From assembly GCA_937991535.1 (NCBI GenBank), contig CALKHN010000073.1:1-64000 (forward strand): 64,000 nucleotides of DNA, read 5' to 3'. This DNA comes from an uncultured Sphingobacteriales bacterium (GTDB lineage Bacteria > Bacteroidota > Bacteroidia > Chitinophagales > Chitinophagaceae). A program made the position numbers and the translations under genes. Positions 43,509-53,700 of the stretch are shown here, in pieces. Below the pieces are notes generated by a model, which saw only the letters and a program-made list of their open reading frames with translations, ran no database searches and was not told the origin of the DNA. Each line of letters opens with the position of its first letter. Positions within the stretch are counted from its first letter, which is position 1.

Positions 43509-44060
43509 AACGGAAAGTTTTAGTTATAAAAAATAGAAATCATCTGCCTCTGGTAGGGGGGACGTATTAAGATTGAGGTATCGGGGTAATTTGTATTTTG
43601 CTTTTACACAGAGCTTTGAGCACAGGAGTCAAATTAAATCCTTAGTCTGAGTGGGTTGGACCTGTAAGATTGCTTTCTATTTCCTTCATCATTAACCAGA
43701 ATAACCACCCGAATGAGTAGCTTGTTATTCATTGGAGTAGTATAACCATCGCCTGGCATCAACGGGATAGCCAGAGCGGTTGTTCAGCAAATCCTTTGTT
43801 TCTTTGAGGGTCTTTAAGGTTGAAGTGTCAAAACTTTTATAGGTATAAATCTATAAATACTTTAGCAATTATTTAACTAATTACTTTTTTTTTAATGAAA
43901 TTTTATTAGGATGGCATTGATGAGGGAGGAAAAAATATGGGCTGCATCAGCGCAGGGCTGAAGTTCTTTTTGTTTTGCTTTAAATGTTAGCTTGCTATGG
44001 GAAATAGCTACGGACTGTGAAGCGCCCGCCGGATAATAATTTTTTCTGCAGAAAAATCCA
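43509..44060. other. 552 bp gap upstream of susC
   Basis: No coding region is supported. It contains the AT-rich presumed susC promoter and leader (about 43520-43900, with TTTTATAGGTATAAATCTATAAATACTTTAG), and near 43985-44035 a fragment of the GTGAAGACCCCG family (GGACTGTGAAGCGCCCGCCGGAT). No anti-sigma/sigma-factor or hybrid two-component gene adjoins the PUL, so its regulator is elsewhere or unrecognised. Confidence 0.5.
43985..44035. repeat. Dispersed hairpin repeat fragment
   Basis: CTACGGACTGTGAAGCGCCCGCCGGATAA is a diverged copy of the GTGAAGACCCCGCCGGGAAG family, in the gap before the small acidic gene. It marks how widely the element is spread in this window. Confidence 0.5.
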
Positions 44061-44339
44061 TTAATCACCTTTTCTTTCTTCGAGGTCGTTGTGTTTATCT
44101 CCGCCCAGGCTGTAATAATTGTTTTCTTCGTCTTCTTCGCCGATAGCTTCATTTTTATCATCCAGTTCTGATCCGGGAACATCAAGGTCAGGCCCATCAG
44201 CGGTATCAGCATCTTCATCCGCTAAAGGTTCTTTCTTATCTTGTTCATAAATATCCTCTTTCTCAGGATAGTGCGGGTAGCCGGGAAGGTCTTTATTATC
44301 TTCAGCCTTTTTATCCGGCTGTTTCATATTCTTTTCCAT
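44061..44339 (-). CDS. Small acidic hypothetical protein
   Basis: From ATG 44339 the product is 92 aa (start MEKNMKQPDKK). An earlier in-frame start would add an N-terminal MADRNNKLSQKTDC segment. The protein is very acidic and low in hydrophobic residues (DEDADTADGPDLDVPGS, GEEDEENNYYSLGGD), so it is probably disordered. Similar proteins with the LPGYPHYP and LDVPGSELDD blocks occur in Bacteroidota without known function; that is from memory. It is divergent from the MnmH-like gene with 123 bp between them. Confidence 0.65.
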   Translation of the reverse strand: MEKNMKQPDKKAEDNKDLPGYPHYPEKEDIYEQDKKEPLADEDADTADGPDLDVPGSELDDKNEAIGEEDEENNYYSLGGDKHNDLEERKGD

Positions 44340-44462
44340 ACAATCAGTTTTTTGAGATAATTTATTATTTCTGTCTGCCACAAATCTCCTGAAAAAATAC
44401 CAGATGTTACACCTAAATCATTCAAATAAATACAAGCATATATTTTGTATATTACTGTAAGC

Positions 44463-45383
44463 ATGCAACTTTCCTTACCTGTTTTTTTTAACTGGGAAAC
44501 CAGCCGCACCATAGTGGATGTGCGGCCGGTGGATGCTTTCAGGAAGGGACATTTTCCTGGAGCTGTTTCTTTTCCTTTGGAAAACTTTGCTTCCCCGGAG
44601 GCACTGCTGCAAATGCTGAACGGGAGGGATCTTCCCAAACCGTTTCACCTGCTTGACCTCGATGGCAGTATTGCAGAAACCGAAGCCGGCTACTGCGAAA
44701 CCGGCTTTCTGCAGGGAGGATATAAAGCGTACAAAACATGGATGAGCGAAGCGTTTCATTCCGGACCCCGCGTTGGCATTATCGGTGGAAAAACCGGTTC
44801 GGGAAAAACAGTGCTGTTGCGGGAGCTTACGGCGATGGGCAGGCAGGTGCTCGATATTGAAGCCATTGCCCAACACAGGGGATCTGTTTTTGGCGGATTC
44901 AGCAGCCCGCAACCTTTATTGGAGCAATTCGAGCACGATCTGTTGAAAGCATGGCTTTCGTTTGATTCATCAATACCTGTATGGATGGAAGAAAAAGGCG
45001 CTGTGCTGGGAAAGCTGGGCATACCCAAAAACCTGTACCGGAAAATGCTTGCCGCCGTGCGGTTTGAACTGGACCCGTCTTTCGAATCGCGTCTTCATAA
45101 TATTCAGGAAGGGTATACGGTTACGGACAAACGAAAATTTTTGAACAGTATACGACAGCTCGAATCACGGATGGGTTTTTCAAACAATCACAAAGCCCTG
45201 CATTTTTACGCAGCGGGTGAGGTGAAAAATTGCCTGCGGCTGCTATTGCATTATTACGATAGCGCTTACGATTACAACAGAACCAGGTACAACTGCAAAT
45301 TGTGTAAGGCTGCCCGTCCTGAACTTTTCAGAGAGAAGCGTGCCATACTTGCCATGGAAAAGCTGATTATGGAAACGGCATAA
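44463..45383 (+). CDS. tRNA 2-selenouridine synthase-like protein lacking catalytic Cys
   Basis: From ATG 44463 the product is 306 aa; a TTG at 44445 is less likely. It has an N-terminal rhodanese-like part (VDVRPVDAFRKGHFPGAVSFP) and a C-terminal P-loop part with GGKTGSGKT and LDIEAIAQHRGSVFG, the hallmarks of MnmH/SelU. E. coli SelU is about 360 aa and needs Cys97 in a YCWRGG-type motif. Here the region reads LLDLDGSIAETEAGYCETGF…LQGGYKAYK: no CxRGG-like motif is present and the stretch is short. It may be a divergent paralogue that has lost selenium/sulfur transfer. No selD is visible nearby. Confidence 0.8.
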   Translation: MQLSLPVFFNWETSRTIVDVRPVDAFRKGHFPGAVSFPLENFASPEALLQMLNGRDLPKPFHLLDLDGSIAETEAGYCETGFLQGGYKAYKTWMSEAFHSGPRVGIIGGKTGSGKTVLLRELTAMGRQVLDIEAIAQHRGSVFGGFSSPQPLLEQFEHDLLKAWLSFDSSIPVWMEEKGAVLGKLGIPKNLYRKMLAAVRFELDPSFESRLHNIQEGYTVTDKRKFLNSIRQLESRMGFSNNHKALHFYAAGEVKNCLRLLLHYYDSAYDYNRTRYNCKLCKAARPELFREKRAILAMEKLIMETA

Positions 45384-45412
45384 AAAAAGAACCCTGCAGT
45401 ATTACCACAGGG
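45382..45412 (-). terminator. Terminator for the giant-protein operon
   Basis: Read on the minus strand, CCCTG (45412-45408) pairs with CAGGG (45396-45392), followed by TTC and a run of seven T (45388-45382). It faces transcription arriving from the large operon, 240 bp after the 658 aa gene stop, and overlaps the stop codon of the convergent MnmH-like gene. The stem is short, so this is a moderate candidate. Confidence 0.5.
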
Positions 45413-45546
45413 AACATAAAAAAGAAAGCAAACCAACACCCGCTTCGGAGCATTCTTGGATTAAAAGTCCAGGCCTTTTCAGCAATCTACTAACCGCATT
45501 ACTGCTTGACGCAGAAACACTATCTTATATGATTTCAATATTTTTT

Positions 45547-45570
45547 CAGCCATCAGCCATCAGCCATCAG
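45547..45570. repeat. (CAGCCAT)3 short tandem repeat
   Basis: Three and a half perfect copies of the 7-bp word CAGCCAT lie in the 270 bp gap between convergent genes. This is another of the short-word tracts of the window. Confidence 0.85.
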
Positions 45571-45652
45571 TATTTACGGTGTTAACAAGATACAACATTG
45601 CTGCTTTTTTGTCAATAGCTGAGATCAACTATTTTTTACCGTATACAGCTTC

Positions 45653-47629
45653 TTATTCTGCGGGAACAAGGGCCTCCTGGTCCGCATAGTCTATATAGAT
45701 CACCTCATCAAATGCCAGTCCGCTCGCGCCTTCTCCGCGTGCCGTTTTTTTCCTGCGGCCATACCAGCATATTGTTTTTCCATTGTACCACCGGGTGCGT
45801 TGCCACGATGCCTGCACAATCACGCCATGCCGGGGCGCTTCTTCTTCAAAAATAAAGTAAGGACTGTTTTGTATTTCATCCGTGGCATTTACAAACAAAT
45901 GGCTTGCTGCCACGGCATCATTGTTCATGCCTTCTCTTAGTATTGCGGTGCGTGGTCTTACCTGCGAGAATGCTTTGTTGAACCACCGGGGTATGGAAGC
46001 TCTCTGCAATTGTATGGCCCTGTTTTGTCCCGGCAAATGTATTGGCAGAAACGGTATCCAGTTTTCGGGAACGGTATTGCCCAGGCGGTAGCTGAGTTTT
46101 ACGCCTTCGGGTATGGGTACGGGGGGATGTTCGTCTTCCCGCTCCAGCTTTTTGAAATAGTTCTGCAGTTCCTGTGCAGCGGCCTGCCCGCTTTGTCCGC
46201 CACCCATCAAATCGGGTATGATGGATTCTATACCCCATACCATATTGGCCATTTCATCGCGGATGATGGCTACAGATTCCTGTGGTTTGCTTTCCAGTAC
46301 TTTGCTTATCACCGGCGGAATATAAATGCGCGGATCTGTTTTGCCGCTCTTGCCCTCACTGGCGGCTGTTTTGGAAAAGTTAAACATCGTCCAGCCGGTC
46401 CAGTCATTGGCATCGCCCTGCCCGGCAACCTCCACCAGGGTTCGCTCGCCAAAGGTATCGGTTACCAGTATGCCTTTTACTTCGGAAACCGAGCCCGCAG
46501 CAACGTCGTACGGAACTACAAACCAGTCGTTGCTGTACATCAGTGCAAATTGCGCCAGCAGTATTTTTGCAAGGTTGGTTGTTTCTGCTGTAATATTGCC
46601 CAGGTCAGTACTTCCATCTTCAAACTCCCACCAGCGGCTGTTGGGCATGCCGCCAAAGCGGGCCTCAGAAGGAATAACGGTGAGTATTTCCGTTTTCACG
46701 AGTGCTTCCTGGGCGGCGGGATCGGGTTTGGCAAGACCGGTTCCGTTTGTATCAAGGTCGAGATCAAAAGCATACCAGTCGAGCGTACCCGAATAGTATT
46801 CTTTTGCATCAAGTACCGTATTGCCCGATGAGCCTTTATTGGGCATGCTGCAGCCAAAACTGTATTCGAGATTGGAAGGCGCCCACGAATCGTTGCTGCC
46901 GGGGTGTTCATGCGATTTTTCGAACCATGCTATAAAGTCATTTGCGGCATCCAGTACAAAACTGTTAAAGGCCGCTTTCCAGGCAGGATGCCCGGTGATA
47001 TCTGACGGCAATGCAACGGGGTTGCCGGTTGCTTTCAGCGCCTCATACCATGCCACGCCGTCGGCGGTTCTTCCCGATAAACCGGTCATCGCCTGGTGGG
47101 CAAGTTTGTTGGACAGGAGCCTGGCTTTGGCAACCTGCAATGATGTGGAATCATTGACGCGATCCATTTCCGGCAAGGACAGCGAAAAAACGGTTGCGAA
47201 TGCATTTTGTATGGTTGCATGGTTGTAAACATCCCCCGGGGTGGGCGCTGTATAATCCAGTGATTTCTTTTTCAGCATGCGCATCCAGTGCTGGCCCGCA
47301 ATGGCCCTGAAGCGAACATCATACAATACCGGCATGCGTTCAACAAAGGTTTCCAGGGGTACAGTTTCATCATAATCCGTGATGCTGCCATCCCGGTGTT
47401 TGAATTTGTTGACGCTTGTTGTTTCCAGCATAATTTTAGCGAACACTGCCGAGCCGGTATCTTCGCCCTGGAATTCGCCAAACTGCCACTGGCGGGTAAG
47501 CATCCACAACGGATCGTGCATGGCCACCTTAAGTACTTCATCAAACTCGGATTTTCTAGGGCGCGACTCTAACCTGTTCCAGCACCGGAATGGTTCGCAG
47601 GTTGCATAATCTAAATGTGATGTAGCCAT
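45653..47629 (-). CDS. Large protein of unknown function, operon member 7
   Basis: The 658 aa protein has no signal peptide or transmembrane segment. Its N-terminus has the strong block FDEVLKVAMHDPLWMLTRQWQFGEFQGEDTG (about 28-58), which resembles hypothetical proteins I recall from several bacterial phyla but cannot name. The C-terminal third is beta-rich, ending in RTRWYNGKTICWYGRRKKTARGE (about 610-635). No catalytic motif was recognised. It is the promoter-distal gene of the minus-strand operon, 163 bp after the 2356 aa gene, and precedes the terminator at 45382-45412. Confidence 0.8.
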   Translation of the reverse strand: MATSHLDYATCEPFRCWNRLESRPRKSEFDEVLKVAMHDPLWMLTRQWQFGEFQGEDTGSAVFAKIMLETTSVNKFKHRDGSITDYDETVPLETFVERMPVLYDVRFRAIAGQHWMRMLKKKSLDYTAPTPGDVYNHATIQNAFATVFSLSLPEMDRVNDSTSLQVAKARLLSNKLAHQAMTGLSGRTADGVAWYEALKATGNPVALPSDITGHPAWKAAFNSFVLDAANDFIAWFEKSHEHPGSNDSWAPSNLEYSFGCSMPNKGSSGNTVLDAKEYYSGTLDWYAFDLDLDTNGTGLAKPDPAAQEALVKTEILTVIPSEARFGGMPNSRWWEFEDGSTDLGNITAETTNLAKILLAQFALMYSNDWFVVPYDVAAGSVSEVKGILVTDTFGERTLVEVAGQGDANDWTGWTMFNFSKTAASEGKSGKTDPRIYIPPVISKVLESKPQESVAIIRDEMANMVWGIESIIPDLMGGGQSGQAAAQELQNYFKKLEREDEHPPVPIPEGVKLSYRLGNTVPENWIPFLPIHLPGQNRAIQLQRASIPRWFNKAFSQVRPRTAILREGMNNDAVAASHLFVNATDEIQNSPYFIFEEEAPRHGVIVQASWQRTRWYNGKTICWYGRRKKTARGEGASGLAFDEVIYIDYADQEALVPAE

Positions 47630-47791
47630 GATTGGTTTGTTTACTGTTTATGTTTTTCATGTCGATATTGTGAAAGGAGAAAAGTGAGATGTGAAAGTTT
47701 TTTCCTGTACATGCTTCATGTTGATCATTTGTCATTTCACATTTATCGTCTCCCCGTTCACTATTGCCTATTCACTTCCCCAGCCTCCCCC

Positions 47792-50700
47792 TCAGGCTTC
47801 CTCCGGAACGTAGGTGTCATTCACCACGCCAAAATCGGTTACCACCTGTAACCCCAGCGGGTTGTTCTGTGCATCCCCGCTGCTTCCACCGGCGGGCAGC
47901 AGTTGCGGCGGCACTACTTCTGTCAGTAGCCCCGGAAGTATCTGGCCAAACACCGTATCCTCCAGGTGCCCGGGTTCAACTGCCCTGTTCTTCGCCAGCT
48001 CAAGTGTGTCGTTCAGCGTTTCTACCAGGTCATCCCAGCTCCAGCTGCCCGTTTGCTCCGGCGTTACCGCCAGCAGCAGGGTATTGGGTGGCTTTGCATC
48101 GGGCTGGTCATAATTAAAAGTGATGCCTGTGGTTTCCACCCTGTTTGGAATGATTTCCACCCACTCGTCCAGCAACATGCCGCATGCGTTTGCATCTGGG
48201 GGAGTATCTATTCCGATGCTGGCATTCATCAGCACCAGGGAAAGCTTGTCTTCATCCGGCCGATAATCATTTGGAAATTCAATACCGGTCCAGTGGTCGG
48301 TTGCCGTGCCGTCTTCACCGGTAATAAACGGAAATTGAAAAGGTTTTTTTTCAGGGAAAGAGATGCTAAAATTTTCGGCCCACATTTCTATTGTTTCGAG
48401 TACGGATAACCGTTGTCTCACCCTTGCTATGCCCTGGCTCCATTCTTCCATCGCAAATTCAGACGCCTCTCTCAGCAGCCCCCCGGAAGCTGGTAATGTG
48501 TTCTGCACCTGCAGATCTGCAGTATTCCTTATTTTGAAATGGGGCAACACAACAAATGATTTTCCCGATATCTTTTTTGCCGCTTCAGCCAGCGCGTTTA
48601 CCCTTGTTTCCGGGCCAAGCGAAGCATTGGCCCCGGTTGCAATATCCGCATTGGCCTGCTGCAAACGGGTGGTAATTGATTTGGCAGCGCCATCGGCTGC
48701 GTTTAATAATGCTAAGCCAATCGTGTCGCCGTAACTGGCCACTGTATCGGCCACCGTGCCGGGTATGCCAAAAGCGGCTGCATCATTAAGCAGGGATCTC
48801 AAATCGTCTATCTCATCTTCCGTAAAACTGTGTCCAACAGCGTCAACGGGCGCCAGGCGGACCTCAAAAAATTCGTTCAGTGTATCCAGCACAGTTTGCA
48901 ACCGCGCAGCAAGGTTGCTCACACGGATATGCAGTTCCTCCGGCTGCAGGTTGCGCACCTCGGCCTCCGGCACTTCCTCCGCTCCGGGAATGAGCAGGTC
49001 GTCGGCTGCCAATGCCGCACTATTGGTGGTCATTTCGCGGATAGCCTGGATATACCCCGCTTTTTCGTAAAAAGAATAGTCCGTACCATTCCAGTCTGCA
49101 GCCCTTTCGGTGTATTGAATATTTAAGATGAGGTCGTCTGCCGTTCCCGTAAACCCGCCCGCCAGCACAGCATTTTTTCTCGCATAAGCCGATACCCTGG
49201 CATTCAGTTCGGCTCCACCATCCAGCGGGCCGGTTCCAAACAAACGCAATATATCCAGGGGTTGCAGGGCAAGATCAGCAAGGGTAACGGTGAGGGATAC
49301 CGTATCGGTAACCGTATAACTCACCAGGCATTTTATTTTTGCGGGGTCGCCGATGAGGGTTCCGGCCCACTTGTTCAGCGTGGGCTCCGCTAATGCGGCA
49401 GGACTAAAGTCCGCATCCCATTTTGCCGGTCTTGCGCCAGCGGCATTAATGGCAGCAGTAAGTGCGGCACCCGTAACGGGCTTGCTGTTGGCGCCACTTT
49501 CGGTAAGCGCATGATCAATGCCTTCAATGGTTTCGGTAAACAGCGCCACTTTATGGGTTACAACCGTTCCGGTTCGGGGTGTGTCTGCAAATTCTATATC
49601 GAAAGGCACATCGCCCTTTGCCAGCTTATCCATAATGGATGAAGAACGAACATAATTGCCTTTGCTCACCTGGTAAATACTTTCGGAAATGCATAGATCG
49701 CCCAACGCGTCAAATGCATCTGCCATGCGGTCTATCTCTTTGAGCATTGCGTCTCTTTTTGCAGCACTGGCACTGCTGATATTGCTGTTGCCAAGCGATG
49801 TCCACCAGGCGGCTTCAAAATGTTTCAGGCTCTGGTAAAGATTGTCGCCGGGGTTGGGTGCTCCCCCGTTGGATTCAATAAACGCCTGGGCAGCTTCCAG
49901 CAGTTCCAGCCCGTTAAACACCTGGGTCAAACTTACTTCGCCCGGTTCCACGGTTTCGTCAACGGGTAAGGTGAGCGGAAATTCATCCCTGAAATCATAT
50001 ATGTATTCATCGAGTTCCAGCGGAATATGGAGATAACGCTCGTGCAAGCCTCTTTCAAACTGGTAGCCCAGCAGGGCGCCTGTTTCCTGTCCGCTGCGGA
50101 TGCCGTTTAAAAGGTTTAGCGCCATGCGGATCCGTTCCGAAGAAAGGTTTACGGCAAGCAGGTTGTTCACTTCATCGGTGGCCTGGTTGGCGTGAAATCC
50201 GGCGCGAAGTATGGCTGCGGTAACAGCGTGGTTAAGCGAAGGGGTGTGAATGAAGCCCAGGTTGTCGGCGTCTGTAAAAACAGGTTCGTCACCCGTTTGC
50301 CACAGTTCCGGCGGAATATTTTTTGCCGGCGTACGCTCGCCGCCCTTGCGCAGGTTTTCTACCCAGCCGTAAGCGCCGAGGAAAAGGCCGGAGGGCTTCA
50401 GTGCGCGGTTTTCGCGAAGCCGTTTATTCACCATGCCCAACTTCCAGGCGTCAAGGCGGTAGGTACACAAATCAAGATGTTCACGCAGCAGGGCATCAAG
50501 CCTTAAAGTTGGAATGTCTTTCAGTTTTCTCACGGCATTTTTGGTATCCTTCAACTCATCAGCAAAAGGCTGGTGAAGTGTATGGTTGGTGTAATTGGTA
50601 AACACGCCCGGGCTATCGGGTGAGAGGTAACGGTTGAGATAACCATTAGGGGTAGCCGCCAGGCCGTTCATGTACACAAAAAAGCTGTTGCTCTTTTCCA

Positions 50701-53700
50701 TTTCGAACCCGAGCACGCCGTTCAGCCTTGCAATTTTGCTGAAGAGATAGGTCCATTTGGTAACATAAGAAAAATTAACAGCCAGGCGCTGGTAGTAATA
50801 ACCGGCGCTGCCCATCTTTTTGATCGTTACCTGGTCGGTGAGTTTTTCAAATTCCAGTATTTTCAGTATGGTATCGGCGTAAGCCGACAACACGGAATGG
50901 CGCAGCAGCATGAACAACAGCGACTTTGATGGCATGCCTTCGGTTAATCCCGAATCGCCTGCGGTGGAAAATTTATTGTCTGCATGCACGTCCCATGGGT
51001 TTTGATCCAGCAGCCAGTCAATAAAGTAGGGGAGTTGTTTGCGGGCCTCCAGTTGCTCTTCGGCTGTGCCGGCATTGGGGTCGGACGCGGCTGTTATGGT
51101 ATCGGATAATACCGTATTGTCAATTTTGTGCCCCAGCAACTGCGATTGATCCTGCAAATGCCGCATGGTAAATACCCTGGCTTTGCCGAATTGTGTGTTG
51201 ATCCGGTTCCATTTAACTATTGCCTGTGTGCCAGGGTCGGCTACCGGAAACTGCTCATCGGTGAATCTGTCTGACTGGAAGTAATAACCCGAGAAAACCT
51301 GGTTACCCAATGTCTCCGCCACCTTTGCGGGGCTCCACGGATCATTGCTGTCGAAATTAATGCTTACTTCCTCGTTGCCCTGTCTTGCCGCTACGTTTAC
51401 CCCATACCGGTAGAAATGTTCTTCCGATACCGCATCCAATCCCAGCATGGTCATAAAATGCGCCTGCGGATCTTCGGGATTGGTATTGCCGGCATACAGC
51501 ACTTTGCTGTTCCTTATATCCGTCCACAATGTATCCAGTACGGCAAGCAGTTGTTTAAGCCGGATGTCAAAACGGGTTTGCAATTCATCCTGTATGGTAG
51601 CCGGGTTATTAAAGTCTTCCTTTGTAAGTACAGGTGGCGCAGCGTCGTTTGCGGTAATGCTGAAGCGTGAAAAAGCCGTTGTGGCAAGAATGCCATAAGG
51701 CTGGGTTCCTGTACGAAGCGCCGGCAAAAAACCTCTGGCACTTACATAGTTGTTGAAAAATGCTTTTGTCCTGTCAATATTGTCCCTTGTGAACAGGCTG
51801 TCTAAGGCCTCTTCCATGTAGTTGGCTATGGTTCCCGGAAACAATGCCTTATTGAGCGTTAGCGCCTCAGATATTTCAGTACGGTCGCTGTAATGGAGGT
51901 TTCTCAGCACGCCAATATTAATGCCGAGCGATTCCGCCAAACGCTCACTGTCGGTAGGGAATGCGGGATCGGGGGTATGCGTATACGGTAGTTCATTGTT
52001 TCTTTCCACCGCGAAGCTCAGTGCATCATCTTCTTCAATTTTGCGGTAACCCGATGCGCCGCTTTCGGTGTTATTGGTGGCGGTGCCCACAGGCAGGAAA
52101 GACGCGCCTTCGGGTATATAGTGGTGATTGTCTATGAGATCTTCCAGTAATTTTTTGGTCTCCGCTGCGGTGCTGCTTTTTACACCCAGTACAAATATTT
52201 TGTCGAACCCCGTCTCCAGGTCTTCCTGCTCCAGTGCAATATGCAGTGCCATGCCTTTGGCCTCGGCGTCGTTAAAATCCGTGAGCCATTGAATGGAATC
52301 ATCTACAATAAGATTTTTATCCTCATCGTACACAAACGCACCATTTTCCATCATCGAAGGATGGATGCCCACGGCAATGCCGGGTGGTACCGCTTCCGTT
52401 ACCTGTATGTGCCGGTATGTTCCATTGCGCATGGTAATCACTACAAACTTGTCTGGCATTACCCGCGAGTGCGGAACCTGTGTCCATGTGCTGTCTTTTA
52501 TTTCAACTTCAGGAAAAGCATCTTTGGTGTCAACAGTGCTTATAATGTTTTTGGATGTGAGCCTGCCTATGGTCTGGAACTTTTGGGTAACAGCATTAAA
52601 GGTTTTCAGAAATTCATTCACCAGTTGCACGGCCTCAGCGGCGCCCCTTGTGCTTTGGGGAATCTTTTCAACAACCTTAAAGTACTGCTGCAGCAACGCT
52701 TTTATTTTCAATAATTTTTGCTGTGTTTTGAGCAGCAGGGTGCCATTGTCTTTTTGCACCGGTTTTAGTTTGGTTGCTATATTTTTAAGGAGTGGATAGG
52801 CTGTTCCCAGGGTGGCGAACAGGGTATCGGGTGATGCGGGCTTATTTAAAATATCGTAAAGCTGGTCGAGCAACTGGTTGACGGTCAGCAGATTTTTTGA
52901 ATTTTTAAGCAGGCTGTCTTTCGTTGAACCGCCGCCAGATTTAGATTCCAGGCTGCGCACAATCCATGCGCCCCGCTGGGGTCCAAAAGCGGCCACTATC
53001 GCGCGCCAGGCCGCGAGTTTCAGGTCGGCATCGTCGCCTGCCGCCCAAATTTCAAGCCAGTAGGCTTTGCCCGCATCTGCTTCGGCCTGGGTTAGTGGCG
53101 CTTCGTGTGTATGTACGGCAATATCATCAGGGTAAATACGAACCCACAGCTCGTCGCGGGTAATGGTGGGCGTTGCCAGTACCAATGGTGGAATCTCTTC
53201 GGGCAATGTCCTTTTTTTTGCCGCAGCCACGCCTGTACTTTTCAGTATTCGCAATAGCGCATGCACTTTTTCTGCGGCGCCCGGGTCCGGATCTTTCTTG
53301 CTCCCGGTTTTTTTTGCCGGCTTTGTTTTCTTCAGCGCATTGCTGTGTTCTTCAAGTTGCTTCGCGGCTTTCAGTAACGTGTTCTGCGCCTGCTTTGGCA
53401 GAAACCGCAGGTACGGCAAAGCTTCGGTTATATCATCGAGAAGGTTGTCTGTTTTTTTTGTAAGCGATGCAGACAGGGTTTTGGCCTCCTTCATTTTACT
53501 GTTGAGGTCGTTCATTTTTTCTATTGTGCTATGAAAGACGCTAATCGTTTTGTCGAGGTTTTTGTTGTTTAGTTTGATGGCAGGCGGTGTTTGCTTCGAG
53601 CGCAGGTTATGCAATTGCTTCCGGTACACCGCGTTAATGTATTCGGCAGTGCCTGACAAATCTTTTTTTTGCGCGTCGGATACCCTGGTAAATGCCTTGA

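Noticed and set aside
45547..45570. (CAGCCAT)3 as a start of a CRISPR-like array
   Set aside because: Period of 7 bp without spacers; it is a simple short tandem repeat.
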